A stretch of 64,000 nucleotides of DNA, from positions 62,001 through 126,000 of the forward strand of contig NZ_JACOGA010000007.1 in the NCBI RefSeq assembly GCF_014284175.1. Reading direction: 5' to 3'. This stretch comes from Affinundibacterium flavidum (GTDB lineage Bacteria > Pseudomonadota > Gammaproteobacteria > Burkholderiales > Burkholderiaceae_D). Under the pieces are notes generated by a model. It saw only the letters and a list, made by a program, of their open reading frames with translations, did not search any database and was not told where the DNA came from. Made by a program: the position numbers and the translations under genes. Positions 19,437-27,991 of the stretch are shown here, piece after piece; within the stretch, counting starts at the first letter, position 1; every line of letters starts with the position of its first letter.

Positions 19437-19997
19437 TTAGTTGCCGAGCGCCTTTTCTATCGCAGCGACGAGACCTTTGTTGTCTGGTGTCGTGGTGCTC
19501 GCATAGGCGCTCAGCACTTTACCATTGCGATCGATCAGATATTTATAGAAGTTCCATTTTGGCGTTGTATTGGTAGCCTTAATCAATTGTGCATAAAACG
19601 GGTTGACGTCATCGCCATGCACTGAGGATTTTGCGAACATGGGGAATTTGACACCATAAGTGTTGAAGCAAAAGTCAGCGATTTCTTTAGCGGTGCCTGG
19701 TTCTTGTTTGCCAAAATCGTTCGATGGAAAACCTAATACGACTAAACCGCGGTCTTTGTATTTTGCATAGAGTGCTTCTAAACCTTCATACTGTTTGGTG
19801 AAGCCGCAATAGCTGGCGGTATTCACGACCAGTGTCACTTTGCCTTTGTATTGACACAGGTTTTGAGGGGCATCATCTTGCAAGCGATTAAAGCTATGTT
19901 GCAGAACTTCTGGACAAGCTTCAGTTTGCGCCTGTGCGCTCAAGGAGAAACAGGATAACAGGGCGGCAAACGTGAACAATTTAGATAGCGTAGACAT
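19437..19997 (-). CDS. Exported glutathione peroxidase family protein
   Basis: The 186-residue protein has an N-terminal signal peptide (hydrophobic FTFAALLSCFSLSAQAQ), so it is probably periplasmic, unlike cytosolic BtuE. It then shows the family core: VVNTASYCGFTKQYEGLEAL with catalytic Cys at about residue 64 (Cys, not Sec), GFPSNDFGKQEPGT with the partner Gln, and PKWNFYKYLID with the conserved Trp and Asn. These proteins reduce peroxides using thioredoxin or glutathione. AAGGAG lies just before the ATG at 19997. Confidence 0.92.
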   Translation of the reverse strand: MSTLSKLFTFAALLSCFSLSAQAQTEACPEVLQHSFNRLQDDAPQNLCQYKGKVTLVVNTASYCGFTKQYEGLEALYAKYKDRGLVVLGFPSNDFGKQEPGTAKEIADFCFNTYGVKFPMFAKSSVHGDDVNPFYAQLIKATNTTPKWNFYKYLIDRNGKVLSAYASTTTPDNKGLVAAIEKALGN

Positions 19998-20185
19998 GGT
20001 GACTCCTTCTGATGGGGTTTAAAATTTTTCTTTGAAATAGGAAACAAGGAATCATCTTAGCGCAATTTTTACAGACCTGCTGCCAGTTGCCGATTATGTC
20101 GTCGCACGTTAAAGTATTACCTATGCCTGCTTAGGTGACGCCGTTGTCATGAGCGTTTTATTTACATGAAAGTCATTGAGTTTTT

Positions 20186-20677
20186 ATGCCAGATTTCGAA
20201 TCAAAGTTGTGTGAAATAGATCAGTTGCCCGCCAGAGCAAAAGATTTGCCGCATCCAGTAGTGTTGACAAATGGTGTTTTTGATTTGTTACATCGAGGGC
20301 ATGTTACCTATTTAGCGCAAGCTAAAGCGTTAGGGGCATCATTGATTGTGGCAGTGAACACGGATGCATCAGTTCGCCGACTGGGCAAGGGTGATGATAG
20401 ACCGATCAATACTTGCGCTGACCGCATGGCGGTACTCGCCGCCTTGGCATCGGTCGACTTGGTGGTCGCATTCGCAGAAGATACTGCACTCGAGACAGTT
20501 GAGTTGGCACGACCAGATATTTATGTAAAAGGTGGCGACTACGATATGCATAGTATTCCTGAGGGGAAAGCAGTGCTGGCGTATGGCGGGCAAGTCCAGG
20601 CGATTAATTTTGAGCATGATCGATCGACCACGAAGACATTAAATAAATTACGTCAGAAAAAAATTGATAAGGACTGA
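20186..20677 (+). CDS. rfaE2: D-glycero-beta-D-manno-heptose 1-phosphate adenylyltransferase
   Basis: It transfers AMP to heptose 1-phosphate to make ADP-heptose for the LPS inner core. The 163-residue protein has the nucleotidyltransferase signature TNGVFDLLHRGHVTYL and downstream RPDIYVKGGDY and STTKTLNKLR motifs. It corresponds to the C-terminal domain of E. coli HldE, here a stand-alone gene, as is usual in Burkholderiales. The kinase partner is not in the window. Confidence 0.94.
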   Translation: MPDFESKLCEIDQLPARAKDLPHPVVLTNGVFDLLHRGHVTYLAQAKALGASLIVAVNTDASVRRLGKGDDRPINTCADRMAVLAALASVDLVVAFAEDTALETVELARPDIYVKGGDYDMHSIPEGKAVLAYGGQVQAINFEHDRSTTKTLNKLRQKKIDKD

Positions 20678-20786
20678 AAAAAGATCAAGTAAAGCCGCAA
20701 AAAAGCCCGAAAAAAGCATGAAAAAATCCAATTCCCCGCATAGTTCAGTCGAATAAACAATTTCAATACAATTTGAAGAGTCAGCT

Positions 20787-21545
20787 ATGGAAAAGGTAAA
20801 AGCACTATTAGCAGAACTACGCGAAAATTACTTGCGTGATCTACCTAATCATATTGACGAGATTGAGCAGCTAGTATTGGAGTTGGAGCGCACGGGTTTT
20901 CATTTGAACTTGTGCCAAGAATTATATCGTGAGGTACATAGCCTCAAAGGTAGTGGTGGTACTTATGGGATGAGTCTGATCAGCGATATTTGCCATCCTC
21001 TGGAGGATCTGTTGAGCCAGTTGATTGAACACCCGCAAAGCCTACAAGGGTTTGGTGGAAAGGCTCTGGCGTTTATCGATTTGCTACGCAAAGCTTGTTT
21101 TAGTTACACAGCACGGCTTGAGCCTTCGGTCGAATTAAAATCGGCTTTACATATTTTGCGGCAAAGTGTTTCCAGTACTTTGTATTCTGCACTTATCGTT
21201 GAATCTTCGGAAGTCGTTATCGGTATATTGCGAGATATCTTGGTCGCATCTGGTTTTCGGGTTGAAATTGTTCAAGATGGATATCTAGCTTTAGGTCGTA
21301 TGTTATCTGAGCCGTTTGACGTGCTGATCACTAGTTTGGAGATACCGCGATTGAACGGTATTGCGTTGATTAGTGCGGTACAAAAATCGGGAAATCGCGG
21401 TGGCAAATCCCAAACAATTTTGTTGACGACTTCTGAACATTTGGATGACCAGGTGCATCCTGATTACGTCTTGCACAAAAATTCGGATCTGAAAAACAAT
21501 TTCCGTGCTTGTCTTTCCGACGTGATTACCAAGCGACACCACTGA
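20787..21545 (+). CDS. Hpt domain plus pseudo-receiver protein
   Basis: The 252-residue protein has an N-terminal Hpt domain with the phosphorylatable His in EVHSLKGSGGTYGM (about residue 53). Residues about 130-250 have a receiver-like fold pattern, but the acidic pair reads ES (LIVESSEVV), and the phospho-acceptor Asp is replaced by Ser (LITSLEIPRLNG). It should therefore accept phosphate only on His, or act as a regulator. It converges on cheB with a 28-bp gap, at the end of the chemotaxis operon, suggesting it works with CheA or its response regulators. Confidence 0.8.
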   Translation: MEKVKALLAELRENYLRDLPNHIDEIEQLVLELERTGFHLNLCQELYREVHSLKGSGGTYGMSLISDICHPLEDLLSQLIEHPQSLQGFGGKALAFIDLLRKACFSYTARLEPSVELKSALHILRQSVSSTLYSALIVESSEVVIGILRDILVASGFRVEIVQDGYLALGRMLSEPFDVLITSLEIPRLNGIALISAVQKSGNRGGKSQTILLTTSEHLDDQVHPDYVLHKNSDLKNNFRACLSDVITKRHH

Positions 21546-21573
21546 TCGTACGATAGAGAAAACCTTTCCTGCA

Positions 21574-22662
21574 TTATTTTTTTCCGTAACTCTCAATTAG
21601 ACCAGGGATGGCCTCGAGTGGGACAATTTTGTCGACGGCACCTAATTTAACGGCCTCTTTAGGCATACCATATACCACGCAGGTCCTCTCATCTTGAGCG
21701 ATAGTTTCGGCTCCTGCGTCATGCATGTCACGCATCCCTAGTGCACCATCATCACCCATGCCGGTCATGATGATGCCTAAAGAGTTTCTACCTGCGCACT
21801 TGGCGACTGATCGAAAAAGTACGTCGACCGATGGGCGATGACGATTCACCGGCGGTGCATCCAATATCTCCACATGATATTGCGCACCGCTACGTTTTAC
21901 TTGCATGTGTCGACCACCAGGGGCTACTAAAGCTCGCCCTGGAATTACGCGATCGCCATTTTTGGCTTCCAAGACTTCTAGTGCACAAATACGATTGAGG
22001 CGATCTGCGAATGCTTCGGTAAATTTTTCCGGCATATGTTGCACTATAACAATGCCGGGGGCGGTTTTTGATAGCCTTGAGAGTACTGCTTCCAAAGCTT
22101 GCGTGCCCCCGGTTGAGGTGCCAATGGCGACCAACTTGTCGGTTGTGACCGCCATCGCACTTGTTAAACTCGCGTCGAGCGCTGGCATTACTTCATCGAT
22201 TTTGAGTTTGGCTGTTGGAACGAGAGGTGCGACCCCCATATTGCGAATAGGGCGTAAATTTGCCGTTGCAGCCATTTTTACTGCTTGTACGATATCTCCA
22301 GCATCTGCCTCAAGAAAGTTTTTTAGCCCGGCTTTCGGTTTGGTGACAATAGCAACTGCACCTGAAGCTAAGGCTTGCATTGAGGTCGCAGCACCTTTTT
22401 CTGTTAATGTGGAGCAGATAATGACGGGGGTAGGGCGTATCGCCATGATCTGCTTGAGAAAGGTGATGCCATCCATTCTCGGCATTTCAACGTCGAGGAC
22501 AATAACGTCGGGCCAATTCGAATTCATTTTGTCCATCGCAAAGATGGGATCAGAAGCGGAAGCGATGACTTCGATATCATTATCTTTGCCTAGAAGCGCA
22601 GATAACACTTGCCTGACTACAGCAGAGTCATCGACCAACATAACTTTGATTTTTGATTTCAT
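21574..22662 (-). CDS. cheB: Chemotaxis protein-glutamate methylesterase
   Basis: CheB removes methyl groups from, or deamidates, chemoreceptors after phosphorylation by CheA. The 362-residue protein has an N-terminal receiver ([13 protein letters not shown]; phospho-Asp in [13 protein letters not shown]) and a C-terminal esterase with [10 protein letters not shown] (catalytic Ser), [10 protein letters not shown] (His) and [11 protein letters not shown] (Asp). It is the last gene of the operon. Its ATG overlaps the cheD stop by one base, indicating translational coupling. Confidence 0.96.
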   Translation of the reverse strand: MKSKIKVMLVDDSAVVRQVLSALLGKDNDIEVIASASDPIFAMDKMNSNWPDVIVLDVEMPRMDGITFLKQIMAIRPTPVIICSTLTEKGAATSMQALASGAVAIVTKPKAGLKNFLEADAGDIVQAVKMAATANLRPIRNMGVAPLVPTAKLKIDEVMPALDASLTSAMAVTTDKLVAIGTSTGGTQALEAVLSRLSKTAPGIVIVQHMPEKFTEAFADRLNRICALEVLEAKNGDRVIPGRALVAPGGRHMQVKRSGAQYHVEILDAPPVNRHRPSVDVLFRSVAKCAGRNSLGIIMTGMGDDGALGMRDMHDAGAETIAQDERTCVVYGMPKEAVKLGAVDKIVPLEAIPGLIESYGKK

Positions 22663-23153
22663 TATTCCATAATCTTATCTACATGTTTAACCCACACGTC
22701 TCCAGACCACAGGTCAAACATAATATTGCGATGGCCGTTGCCGCCTAAATGCTCTGATTTAATTTTAAATCCATGGTGTGCTAATAATTCGCGGCCGATG
22801 TTTACATTTTGCTCTGACACAGAAAATACGCGACGATCTTGTCCCGGAAATTGATTGCCGCCACCAAAAATCTTGACTTCGTAATCATGGGCGGAAGTGT
22901 GCGCTCCTTTTATCTCATGTAGGAACAAACGTATAGTATCTTCCGCATATTTACCATCCATACCAGGATTATGTGGTGCGCGTTTATTTTTTGGCAGCAT
23001 ATAGTGACACATACCTCCTATCCGTTTGATCGGATGCCACATCGTAATTGACACACACGAACCTAAAATTGTGCGTATGCGTGTCTCATGATCACCGAAG
23101 TAGAATTCGCCCGGTTGCAAGAAAATATCTATAAAAAAACTGGGCTCACTCAT
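22662..23153 (-). CDS. cheD: Chemoreceptor glutamine deamidase
   Basis: CheD deamidates receptor glutamines and can bind phosphorylated CheY or CheC. The ATG at 23153 (MSEPSF) is preferred over the TTG four codons upstream at 23165. The roughly 163-residue protein has the catalytic Cys in [12 protein letters not shown] and catalytic His in GGMCHYMLP, with KIFGGG downstream. It lies between cheR and cheB as in Aer2-type clusters. Confidence 0.94.
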   Translation of the reverse strand: MSEPSFFIDIFLQPGEFYFGDHETRIRTILGSCVSITMWHPIKRIGGMCHYMLPKNKRAPHNPGMDGKYAEDTIRLFLHEIKGAHTSAHDYEVKIFGGGNQFPGQDRRVFSVSEQNVNIGRELLAHHGFKIKSEHLGGNGHRNIMFDLWSGDVWVKHVDKIME

Positions 23154-23196
23154 ACGATATACCAAGAAAAAAATAAAATGAGAAATTCATCTTGGT

Positions 23197-24030
23197 TTAG
23201 GTAGTTTTTTGATAAATGGAAGGTGCGACTAATTTAAGTGCAGAATCCAAGCCATTTAAAGTCTCAGAATGGCTAATAATCAAGTATCCCCCGGAACGCA
23301 ATTTCGCACTGATTTTTTCAACTAAGCGCGTTTTCGTATCTCGATCAAAATAGATCATTACATTACGTAAAAAAATGATTTCAAACAGTCCCAAATCAGG
23401 CAAGGGATCGATGAGATTGGCAATGCTAAAGTGAACACGTTGGCGAATTGCAGATTCTAGCAAGAAAAAATCTTCGAATTCTTCGCGCCCTTTCAAACAG
23501 TATTTTTTGAGAAGCGGCGTAGGTATTTTTTCTGCAGCTAACATGGGATATAACCCGCGCTGCGCTTTTTCGACCATGCGCGTCGAAATATCCGTGCCAA
23601 TGACTTCCCAGTCGTTGCTATGAAAATATTCTGCCAATGTCATCGCAATGGTATAGGCTTCTTCTCCACTAGAACTTGCCGCACTCCAGATGCGTATATG
23701 ACGTTGTTTCTGATATTGAGGAAATGCTTTTTTTTGTAAAAATTCAAAGTGCTTAGGCTCACGAAAAAAATAGGTTTCATTTGTCGTCAGCAAATCAATT
23801 GCCACCGTCGTTTCGTTTTCGTAGCCAGGACGGCCGAGCAAAGCAAAATATTCGCTGTAGGAATTCAGGCTTCGACTACGCAAACGCTTGTCTAAGCGCC
23901 CCATAACCAAAGCTTGCTTTCCTTCATTTAACGCGATTCCGGTACGGTCATACAAGAAGCGTGATATCCACTCGAATTCACTTTTTTGTATCGTGATTGG
24001 ATTCGTTGCCCGCGCCGCTTTAGTGTTCAT
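23197..24030 (-). CDS. cheR: Chemotaxis protein methyltransferase
   Basis: CheR methylates receptor glutamates using S-adenosylmethionine. The 277-residue protein has the N-terminal helical domain (RTGIALNEGKQALVMGRLDKRLR) and the SAM-binding motif RIWSAASSSGEEAYTIAM. It ends with the typical IFLRNVMIYFD and GGYLIISHSE motifs. It overlaps the cheW end by 11 bp. No C-terminal pentapeptide-binding insertion could be judged from sequence alone. Confidence 0.96.
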   Translation of the reverse strand: MNTKAARATNPITIQKSEFEWISRFLYDRTGIALNEGKQALVMGRLDKRLRSRSLNSYSEYFALLGRPGYENETTVAIDLLTTNETYFFREPKHFEFLQKKAFPQYQKQRHIRIWSAASSSGEEAYTIAMTLAEYFHSNDWEVIGTDISTRMVEKAQRGLYPMLAAEKIPTPLLKKYCLKGREEFEDFFLLESAIRQRVHFSIANLIDPLPDLGLFEIIFLRNVMIYFDRDTKTRLVEKISAKLRSGGYLIISHSETLNGLDSALKLVAPSIYQKTT

Positions 24031-24595
24031 GCTCCGACTCTGAAGTAAGCGCGAGTGGTTGATCGATCGATTGACCCAAGGCCAGCATTTCGTCGATGGA
24101 CAGCACTTGGTCTAAATTTAATACGATAATAAAGCGTCCGTTCTTTTTTGCCATGCCACTAATGAAATCAGGGCGGATTTTTGCCCCAAACGAGGGTGGT
24201 GGTTCAATATCTGCGTTCGGAATTTCAATCACTTCATTCACTGCGTCAACCACAATCCCTATGCTTTGGGCTTCGATTTGATCGCTCTGTTCCATCTCGA
24301 TAATCACAATGCTGGTGCGGCGTGAAATGCTGGTGGTGCCGCGATTAAAGCGCGCCGTTAAATCGACAACGGGTACCACACGTCCACGTAAATTGATGAC
24401 GCCTCGGATGAAATTGGGCATCATCGGAACTTCCGTTAAATCACCGTATTGAATAATTTCTTTGATATTCAAAATGCCGAGTGCAAACATTTCCCCACCA
24501 AGAACAAAAGTCAAAAATTGACCTGACTCGGGTGACTGTTTGTCCTGCTTAGCGGCAAGTGAATTCTTGTTACTGGCTGTGCTGATCGCGCTCAT
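24020..24595 (-). CDS. cheW: CheW coupling protein
   Basis: CheW links receptors to CheA. The 191-residue protein consists of one CheW domain after a polar 20-residue N terminus: FLTFVLGGEMFALGILNIKE, MPNFIRGVINLRGRVVPVVDL, and IGIVVDAVNEV. A ribosome binding site fits the ATG at 24595. It lies 9 bp downstream of the globin-MCP gene. Confidence 0.95.
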   Translation of the reverse strand: MSAISTASNKNSLAAKQDKQSPESGQFLTFVLGGEMFALGILNIKEIIQYGDLTEVPMMPNFIRGVINLRGRVVPVVDLTARFNRGTTSISRRTSIVIIEMEQSDQIEAQSIGIVVDAVNEVIEIPNADIEPPPSFGAKIRPDFISGMAKKNGRFIIVLNLDQVLSIDEMLALGQSIDQPLALTSESEHEH

Positions 24596-24604
24596 CTCAG
24601 TCTC

Positions 24605-27358
24605 CTAAAACCTTTCGAACTTCGCTTCATCAACGCCATTTAAACTAAAATTTTGTTTGACGCGCTTAGGGGCTGAACGAGCTGGAGTCCGCTCGTTATG
24701 GGATACAGGTGCTACTGTTTGATTACTTTGTCCAAGATGGAAGAAACTGACGAGTTCGAGCAACTGTTCGGCTTGACTAGTCATTTCTTCTGCTGTTGCA
24801 GCTAACTCCTCGCTGGACGATGCATTTTGTTGGGTGATTTGGTTCATTTGATTCATCGCGGTATTGATCTGCCCTACACCAGCAGACTGCTCTTGCGATG
24901 CCGCAGCGATTTCCTGTACTAAATCCGAAGTGCGCCCGATGCCAGGGACAATTTCATCAATTAAATCACCAGCTCGTTCTGCAGTTTTCACGCTTCCACT
25001 AGCGAGATCGCCAATTTCTTTAGCTGCAATTTGACTACGTTCGGCCAATTTTCGGACTTCTGCCGCGACTACCGCAAATCCTTTACCATGTTCACCCGCT
25101 CTGGCTGCTTCGATGGCGGCATTGAGTGCCAGCATATTGGTCTGATAAGCGATATCGTCGATAATGCCGATTTTGGAGGCAATTTCTTTCATGGCGGACA
25201 CGGTTTGTTTAACTGCTTCACCGCCTTCTATCGCTTCTTTTGAGGCTTTTCCTGCGATGCCATCAGTGACTTTGGCATTTTCCGCATTTTGATTAATGCC
25301 GGCAGCCATTTGTTCGATACTTGCGCTGGTTTCTTCGACACTAGCGGCTTGTTCGCTAGCCGCCTGCGACAAGGCTTGCGACGTTGCACTCACTTGTTCG
25401 GATGCATTTGATAGCGCATCTGTGGCATTGATAACATCGGTCACAATACTGGCGAGCTTATCGACTGTCTCATTGCTCGCGGTTTTAAGAGCGCCGAAGG
25501 TACCTGAATATTCTTTATCAATAGATTGCGTCAGGTCGCCCTGTGCCAGAGCGGCTAACACGCGCAATACTTCATTCAACCCTGTCTCACTTGTCTCCAT
25601 CAAACGATTAACATCGTTACTGAGTTTGGCAAAGAAACCTGTCTTGCCTTCTTCATTGATACGGTTGGTGAAGTTGCCGTTCACCGCACCTTCAACGATA
25701 GCTCCTACTTCTTTTTCGACCACGACTTCTGCCGTGCGATCTGCCCATTCGACGACAGTGCCAACGCGCTCACCTTTGTCATCGAGTACTGGATTTGCGA
25801 TCAAACCAAAATATAATGTTCCGACCTGAATTTGGGTACGATAGCTTGTTTTAAGTGACGCCAGCATGCTGCGTTGGTGGCTTGGATTTTTGTGAAATAC
25901 GTCAATGTTCTCGCCGATTAATTGACGTGAATTGAAATTCGGAAGGACTTTACGTAATTCAGTTTCATTGCGTTGCATCATCGCAGTGACAGTTTCATTC
26001 ATGTAGATAATGTGGTTGTTTGCGTCGGCGATCATCACATTTGTGGTGCACTTATCCAGAGCATTTTTGATCCGGGCATTTTCCGCTGCCGCTTTGACTT
26101 CGATTTCACGTGCAGCCAGCGCTGCCGTCATGTCCAACCACTCCACCACATAGCCTAAGCGTGCGCCTTTATCATCATTGATAGGATTAACGGTCAGACC
26201 AAAGGTGCGCCCCCCCAGTTTCAACTGGGTTTTATGGGTGCTATTCAAGTTTTGTAGCATGCCGCGTTGATGCGCAGGATTTTTATGGAAACCGTCTATG
26301 TTTGCGCCAATTATTTTGCTTGCGTTGAAGGCCGGAAGTTCTTTGCGAATATCCGCTTCTGCAATTCTCAACATGTCATTGAGCGAAGTGTTGGCATACA
26401 CGATATTGAATTGTTCGTCTGCCAGCATCACATTGACTGCGACGTTTTCTAATCCGCCCAAAGCACGTAAGGTGAAGGACGCACGTACCGTTGCGGCAGT
26501 CACATCGGTGGCAAATTTTACGACTTTAAATGGTTTGCCATTCATATCCATAATTGGATTGTAGCTAGCCTCCAACCAAACCTCGCGGCCGCCTTTAGCG
26601 ACCCGTTTATAGCGACCAGTTTCGAATTCGCCGCGCCCCAAACGATCCCAAAATTGACGATACTCAATGCTGGCACTTACGCCAGGTTCTGCAAACATAC
26701 TATGATGTTTTCCCCTAATTTCTTCTAGGGTATAACCCATGGTTTGCAGAAAATTCTCATTCGCACCGACGATCGTGCCATCGAGCTTGAATTCAATAAC
26801 GGCTTGGGCTTTACTGACGGCTTTTAGTTGCCCTTCATAATCTGCCGCACGAAGCTTTGCATCGGTGATGTCGGTCGCAAATTTGATGACCTTAGTCGGC
26901 TTTCCGTTGGCGTCGAAGATTGGGCTGTAGTTCGCTTCTAACCAGACTTCCCGTCCACCTTTCGCCACGCGTTTGAATTGTCCTGCTTCGAAATCGCCAC
27001 GACCTAGTTTGTCCCAAAACTGACGATACTCAAAAGAGCCGCTGACTCCGGCCTCTGCAAACATGCTGTGGTGTTTGCCTTTGATTTCGTCCAGTGTATA
27101 ACCCATAGTTCTCAAAAAATTATCATTGGCGGTGACGATGGTTCCATCCAGCTTAAATTCAATCATCGCCTGTGCTTTGTTCAGTGCATCAAGCTCAGCC
27201 TTGCTGGTTTGTAATTGCGATTGCAGATCGGTCATCGCAGCGACTTGCATGTCGCGTTCAGTCAGTTGGCGACGCAAGCGATTGATTTCTTCATTTTGTT
27301 GTTCTAACTGTTCACCGCTGAATATCTTTGAAAGAAAAGATGGTTGCTTTTGACTCAT
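24605..27358 (-). CDS. Possible internal-start, globin-free form of the MCP
   Basis: Inside the fused gene, directly after the globin domain, an in-frame ATG at 27358 (protein MSQKQPSF...) is preceded by AAGGAG at 27366-27371 with a 7-nt spacer. This is the best ribosome binding site in the gene, better than that of the full-length start. Translation from it would give a 917-residue receptor with all PAS, HAMP and signalling parts but no globin. The alternative is that the site is a relic of two formerly separate genes. Expression is not proven. Confidence 0.55.
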   Translation of the reverse strand: MSQKQPSFLSKIFSGEQLEQQNEEINRLRRQLTERDMQVAAMTDLQSQLQTSKAELDALNKAQAMIEFKLDGTIVTANDNFLRTMGYTLDEIKGKHHSMFAEAGVSGSFEYRQFWDKLGRGDFEAGQFKRVAKGGREVWLEANYSPIFDANGKPTKVIKFATDITDAKLRAADYEGQLKAVSKAQAVIEFKLDGTIVGANENFLQTMGYTLEEIRGKHHSMFAEPGVSASIEYRQFWDRLGRGEFETGRYKRVAKGGREVWLEASYNPIMDMNGKPFKVVKFATDVTAATVRASFTLRALGGLENVAVNVMLADEQFNIVYANTSLNDMLRIAEADIRKELPAFNASKIIGANIDGFHKNPAHQRGMLQNLNSTHKTQLKLGGRTFGLTVNPINDDKGARLGYVVEWLDMTAALAAREIEVKAAAENARIKNALDKCTTNVMIADANNHIIYMNETVTAMMQRNETELRKVLPNFNSRQLIGENIDVFHKNPSHQRSMLASLKTSYRTQIQVGTLYFGLIANPVLDDKGERVGTVVEWADRTAEVVVEKEVGAIVEGAVNGNFTNRINEEGKTGFFAKLSNDVNRLMETSETGLNEVLRVLAALAQGDLTQSIDKEYSGTFGALKTASNETVDKLASIVTDVINATDALSNASEQVSATSQALSQAASEQAASVEETSASIEQMAAGINQNAENAKVTDGIAGKASKEAIEGGEAVKQTVSAMKEIASKIGIIDDIAYQTNMLALNAAIEAARAGEHGKGFAVVAAEVRKLAERSQIAAKEIGDLASGSVKTAERAGDLIDEIVPGIGRTSDLVQEIAAASQEQSAGVGQINTAMNQMNQITQQNASSSEELAATAEEMTSQAEQLLELVSFFHLGQSNQTVAPVSHNERTPARSAPKRVKQNFSLNGVDEAKFERF

Positions 27359-27787
27359 TGCATTACTCCTTGGTGGTAAGTGTGATGCTGATGCACGCAT
27401 CATTGTGTCCGAGATAATTCCATAAACTTCCGTCCATGCGGTGCGCACAAGTGGTGTGAAAGCTGTCCCCAAACCTTGTTCTAAGGTCTTGAGCAACGCG
27501 GCACCGACTATCGAATAATGCGCATCTAAGACGCCATAGCTAGCATGACGTTGTCCTAGTGATTCTAATATGGGAACTAGGCTATTTAAGTCATCAAGTT
27601 TGGCGACTGCCGCACTGATCATTAATAGCAATTTTTTTCCCTGCGCCTGCATATCGCCTTTGAACAGATGTCTTAGTGACGGGTCTGCTTCAAATAGATT
27701 TTTGTAAAATAGCTGCGCGGCCTCGGGCCCAAGTTTTGCCACTTCTTTCCAAGAGCTCTGCACTAATTGAATCGTTTCTTGTTTCAC
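24605..27787 (-). CDS. Soluble globin-PAS-HAMP-MCP oxygen/redox receptor
   Basis: The GTG at 27787 is chosen (AAGGGGA spaced before it; protein starts [10 protein letters not shown]), giving 1060 residues; an ATG at 27865 is possible. Residues 1-135 are a flavohaemoglobin/single-domain type globin with Tyr28 (B10), Gln49 (E7 position) and proximal His81 in RHASYGV, a haem O2-binding set. Two near-identical PAS domains follow (each with NFL.TMGYTL and KHHSMFAE), then two PAS domains of the HKNP.HQR type, HAMP-like segments, and the cytoplasmic signalling hairpin ([42 protein letters not shown] in pieces). No membrane segment is present. The place between cheA and cheW equals that of Aer2 in similar clusters. 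Ligand identity (O2, NO, redox) is inferred. Confidence 0.9.
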   Translation of the reverse strand: MKQETIQLVQSSWKEVAKLGPEAAQLFYKNLFEADPSLRHLFKGDMQAQGKKLLLMISAAVAKLDDLNSLVPILESLGQRHASYGVLDAHYSIVGAALLKTLEQGLGTAFTPLVRTAWTEVYGIISDTMMRASASHLPPRSNAMSQKQPSFLSKIFSGEQLEQQNEEINRLRRQLTERDMQVAAMTDLQSQLQTSKAELDALNKAQAMIEFKLDGTIVTANDNFLRTMGYTLDEIKGKHHSMFAEAGVSGSFEYRQFWDKLGRGDFEAGQFKRVAKGGREVWLEANYSPIFDANGKPTKVIKFATDITDAKLRAADYEGQLKAVSKAQAVIEFKLDGTIVGANENFLQTMGYTLEEIRGKHHSMFAEPGVSASIEYRQFWDRLGRGEFETGRYKRVAKGGREVWLEASYNPIMDMNGKPFKVVKFATDVTAATVRASFTLRALGGLENVAVNVMLADEQFNIVYANTSLNDMLRIAEADIRKELPAFNASKIIGANIDGFHKNPAHQRGMLQNLNSTHKTQLKLGGRTFGLTVNPINDDKGARLGYVVEWLDMTAALAAREIEVKAAAENARIKNALDKCTTNVMIADANNHIIYMNETVTAMMQRNETELRKVLPNFNSRQLIGENIDVFHKNPSHQRSMLASLKTSYRTQIQVGTLYFGLIANPVLDDKGERVGTVVEWADRTAEVVVEKEVGAIVEGAVNGNFTNRINEEGKTGFFAKLSNDVNRLMETSETGLNEVLRVLAALAQGDLTQSIDKEYSGTFGALKTASNETVDKLASIVTDVINATDALSNASEQVSATSQALSQAASEQAASVEETSASIEQMAAGINQNAENAKVTDGIAGKASKEAIEGGEAVKQTVSAMKEIASKIGIIDDIAYQTNMLALNAAIEAARAGEHGKGFAVVAAEVRKLAERSQIAAKEIGDLASGSVKTAERAGDLIDEIVPGIGRTSDLVQEIAAASQEQSAGVGQINTAMNQMNQITQQNASSSEELAATAEEMTSQAEQLLELVSFFHLGQSNQTVAPVSHNERTPARSAPKRVKQNFSLNGVDEAKFERF
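27366..27371 (-). promoter_or_regulatory. Internal Shine-Dalgarno site at the globin/MCP junction
   Basis: The minus strand reads AAGGAG, 7 nt before ATG 27358, inside the linker coding for PPRSNAM. It matches the full anti-Shine-Dalgarno core. Confidence 0.6.
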
Positions 27788-27991
27788 TAATTTTCCCCTT
27801 GTCCTGATTGTGACCTTGGTAAAACTTGAAATGTCGTATTCGTTATGGCCTACGCTCGCAATCATAGATCTCGAACATCATGAGGATCTTCTGCAAAATG
27901 AATTGATTGACGATCAACTCGCTCCATTTGCATGAACCTGATTGCTCTAATTTGCTCAAATTAAATCATTATCTTCACTGCGCTAACTATG

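Noticed and set aside
21905..22672. 255-codon antisense frame within cheB
   Set aside because: It is a shadow frame opposite a conserved gene; the protein has no recognisable domain.
27903..27917. FNR-like palindrome ttgat-N5-atcaa upstream of the globin-MCP gene
   Set aside because: The half sites are separated by 5 bp instead of the required 4, so the spacing does not fit an FNR-family dimer.
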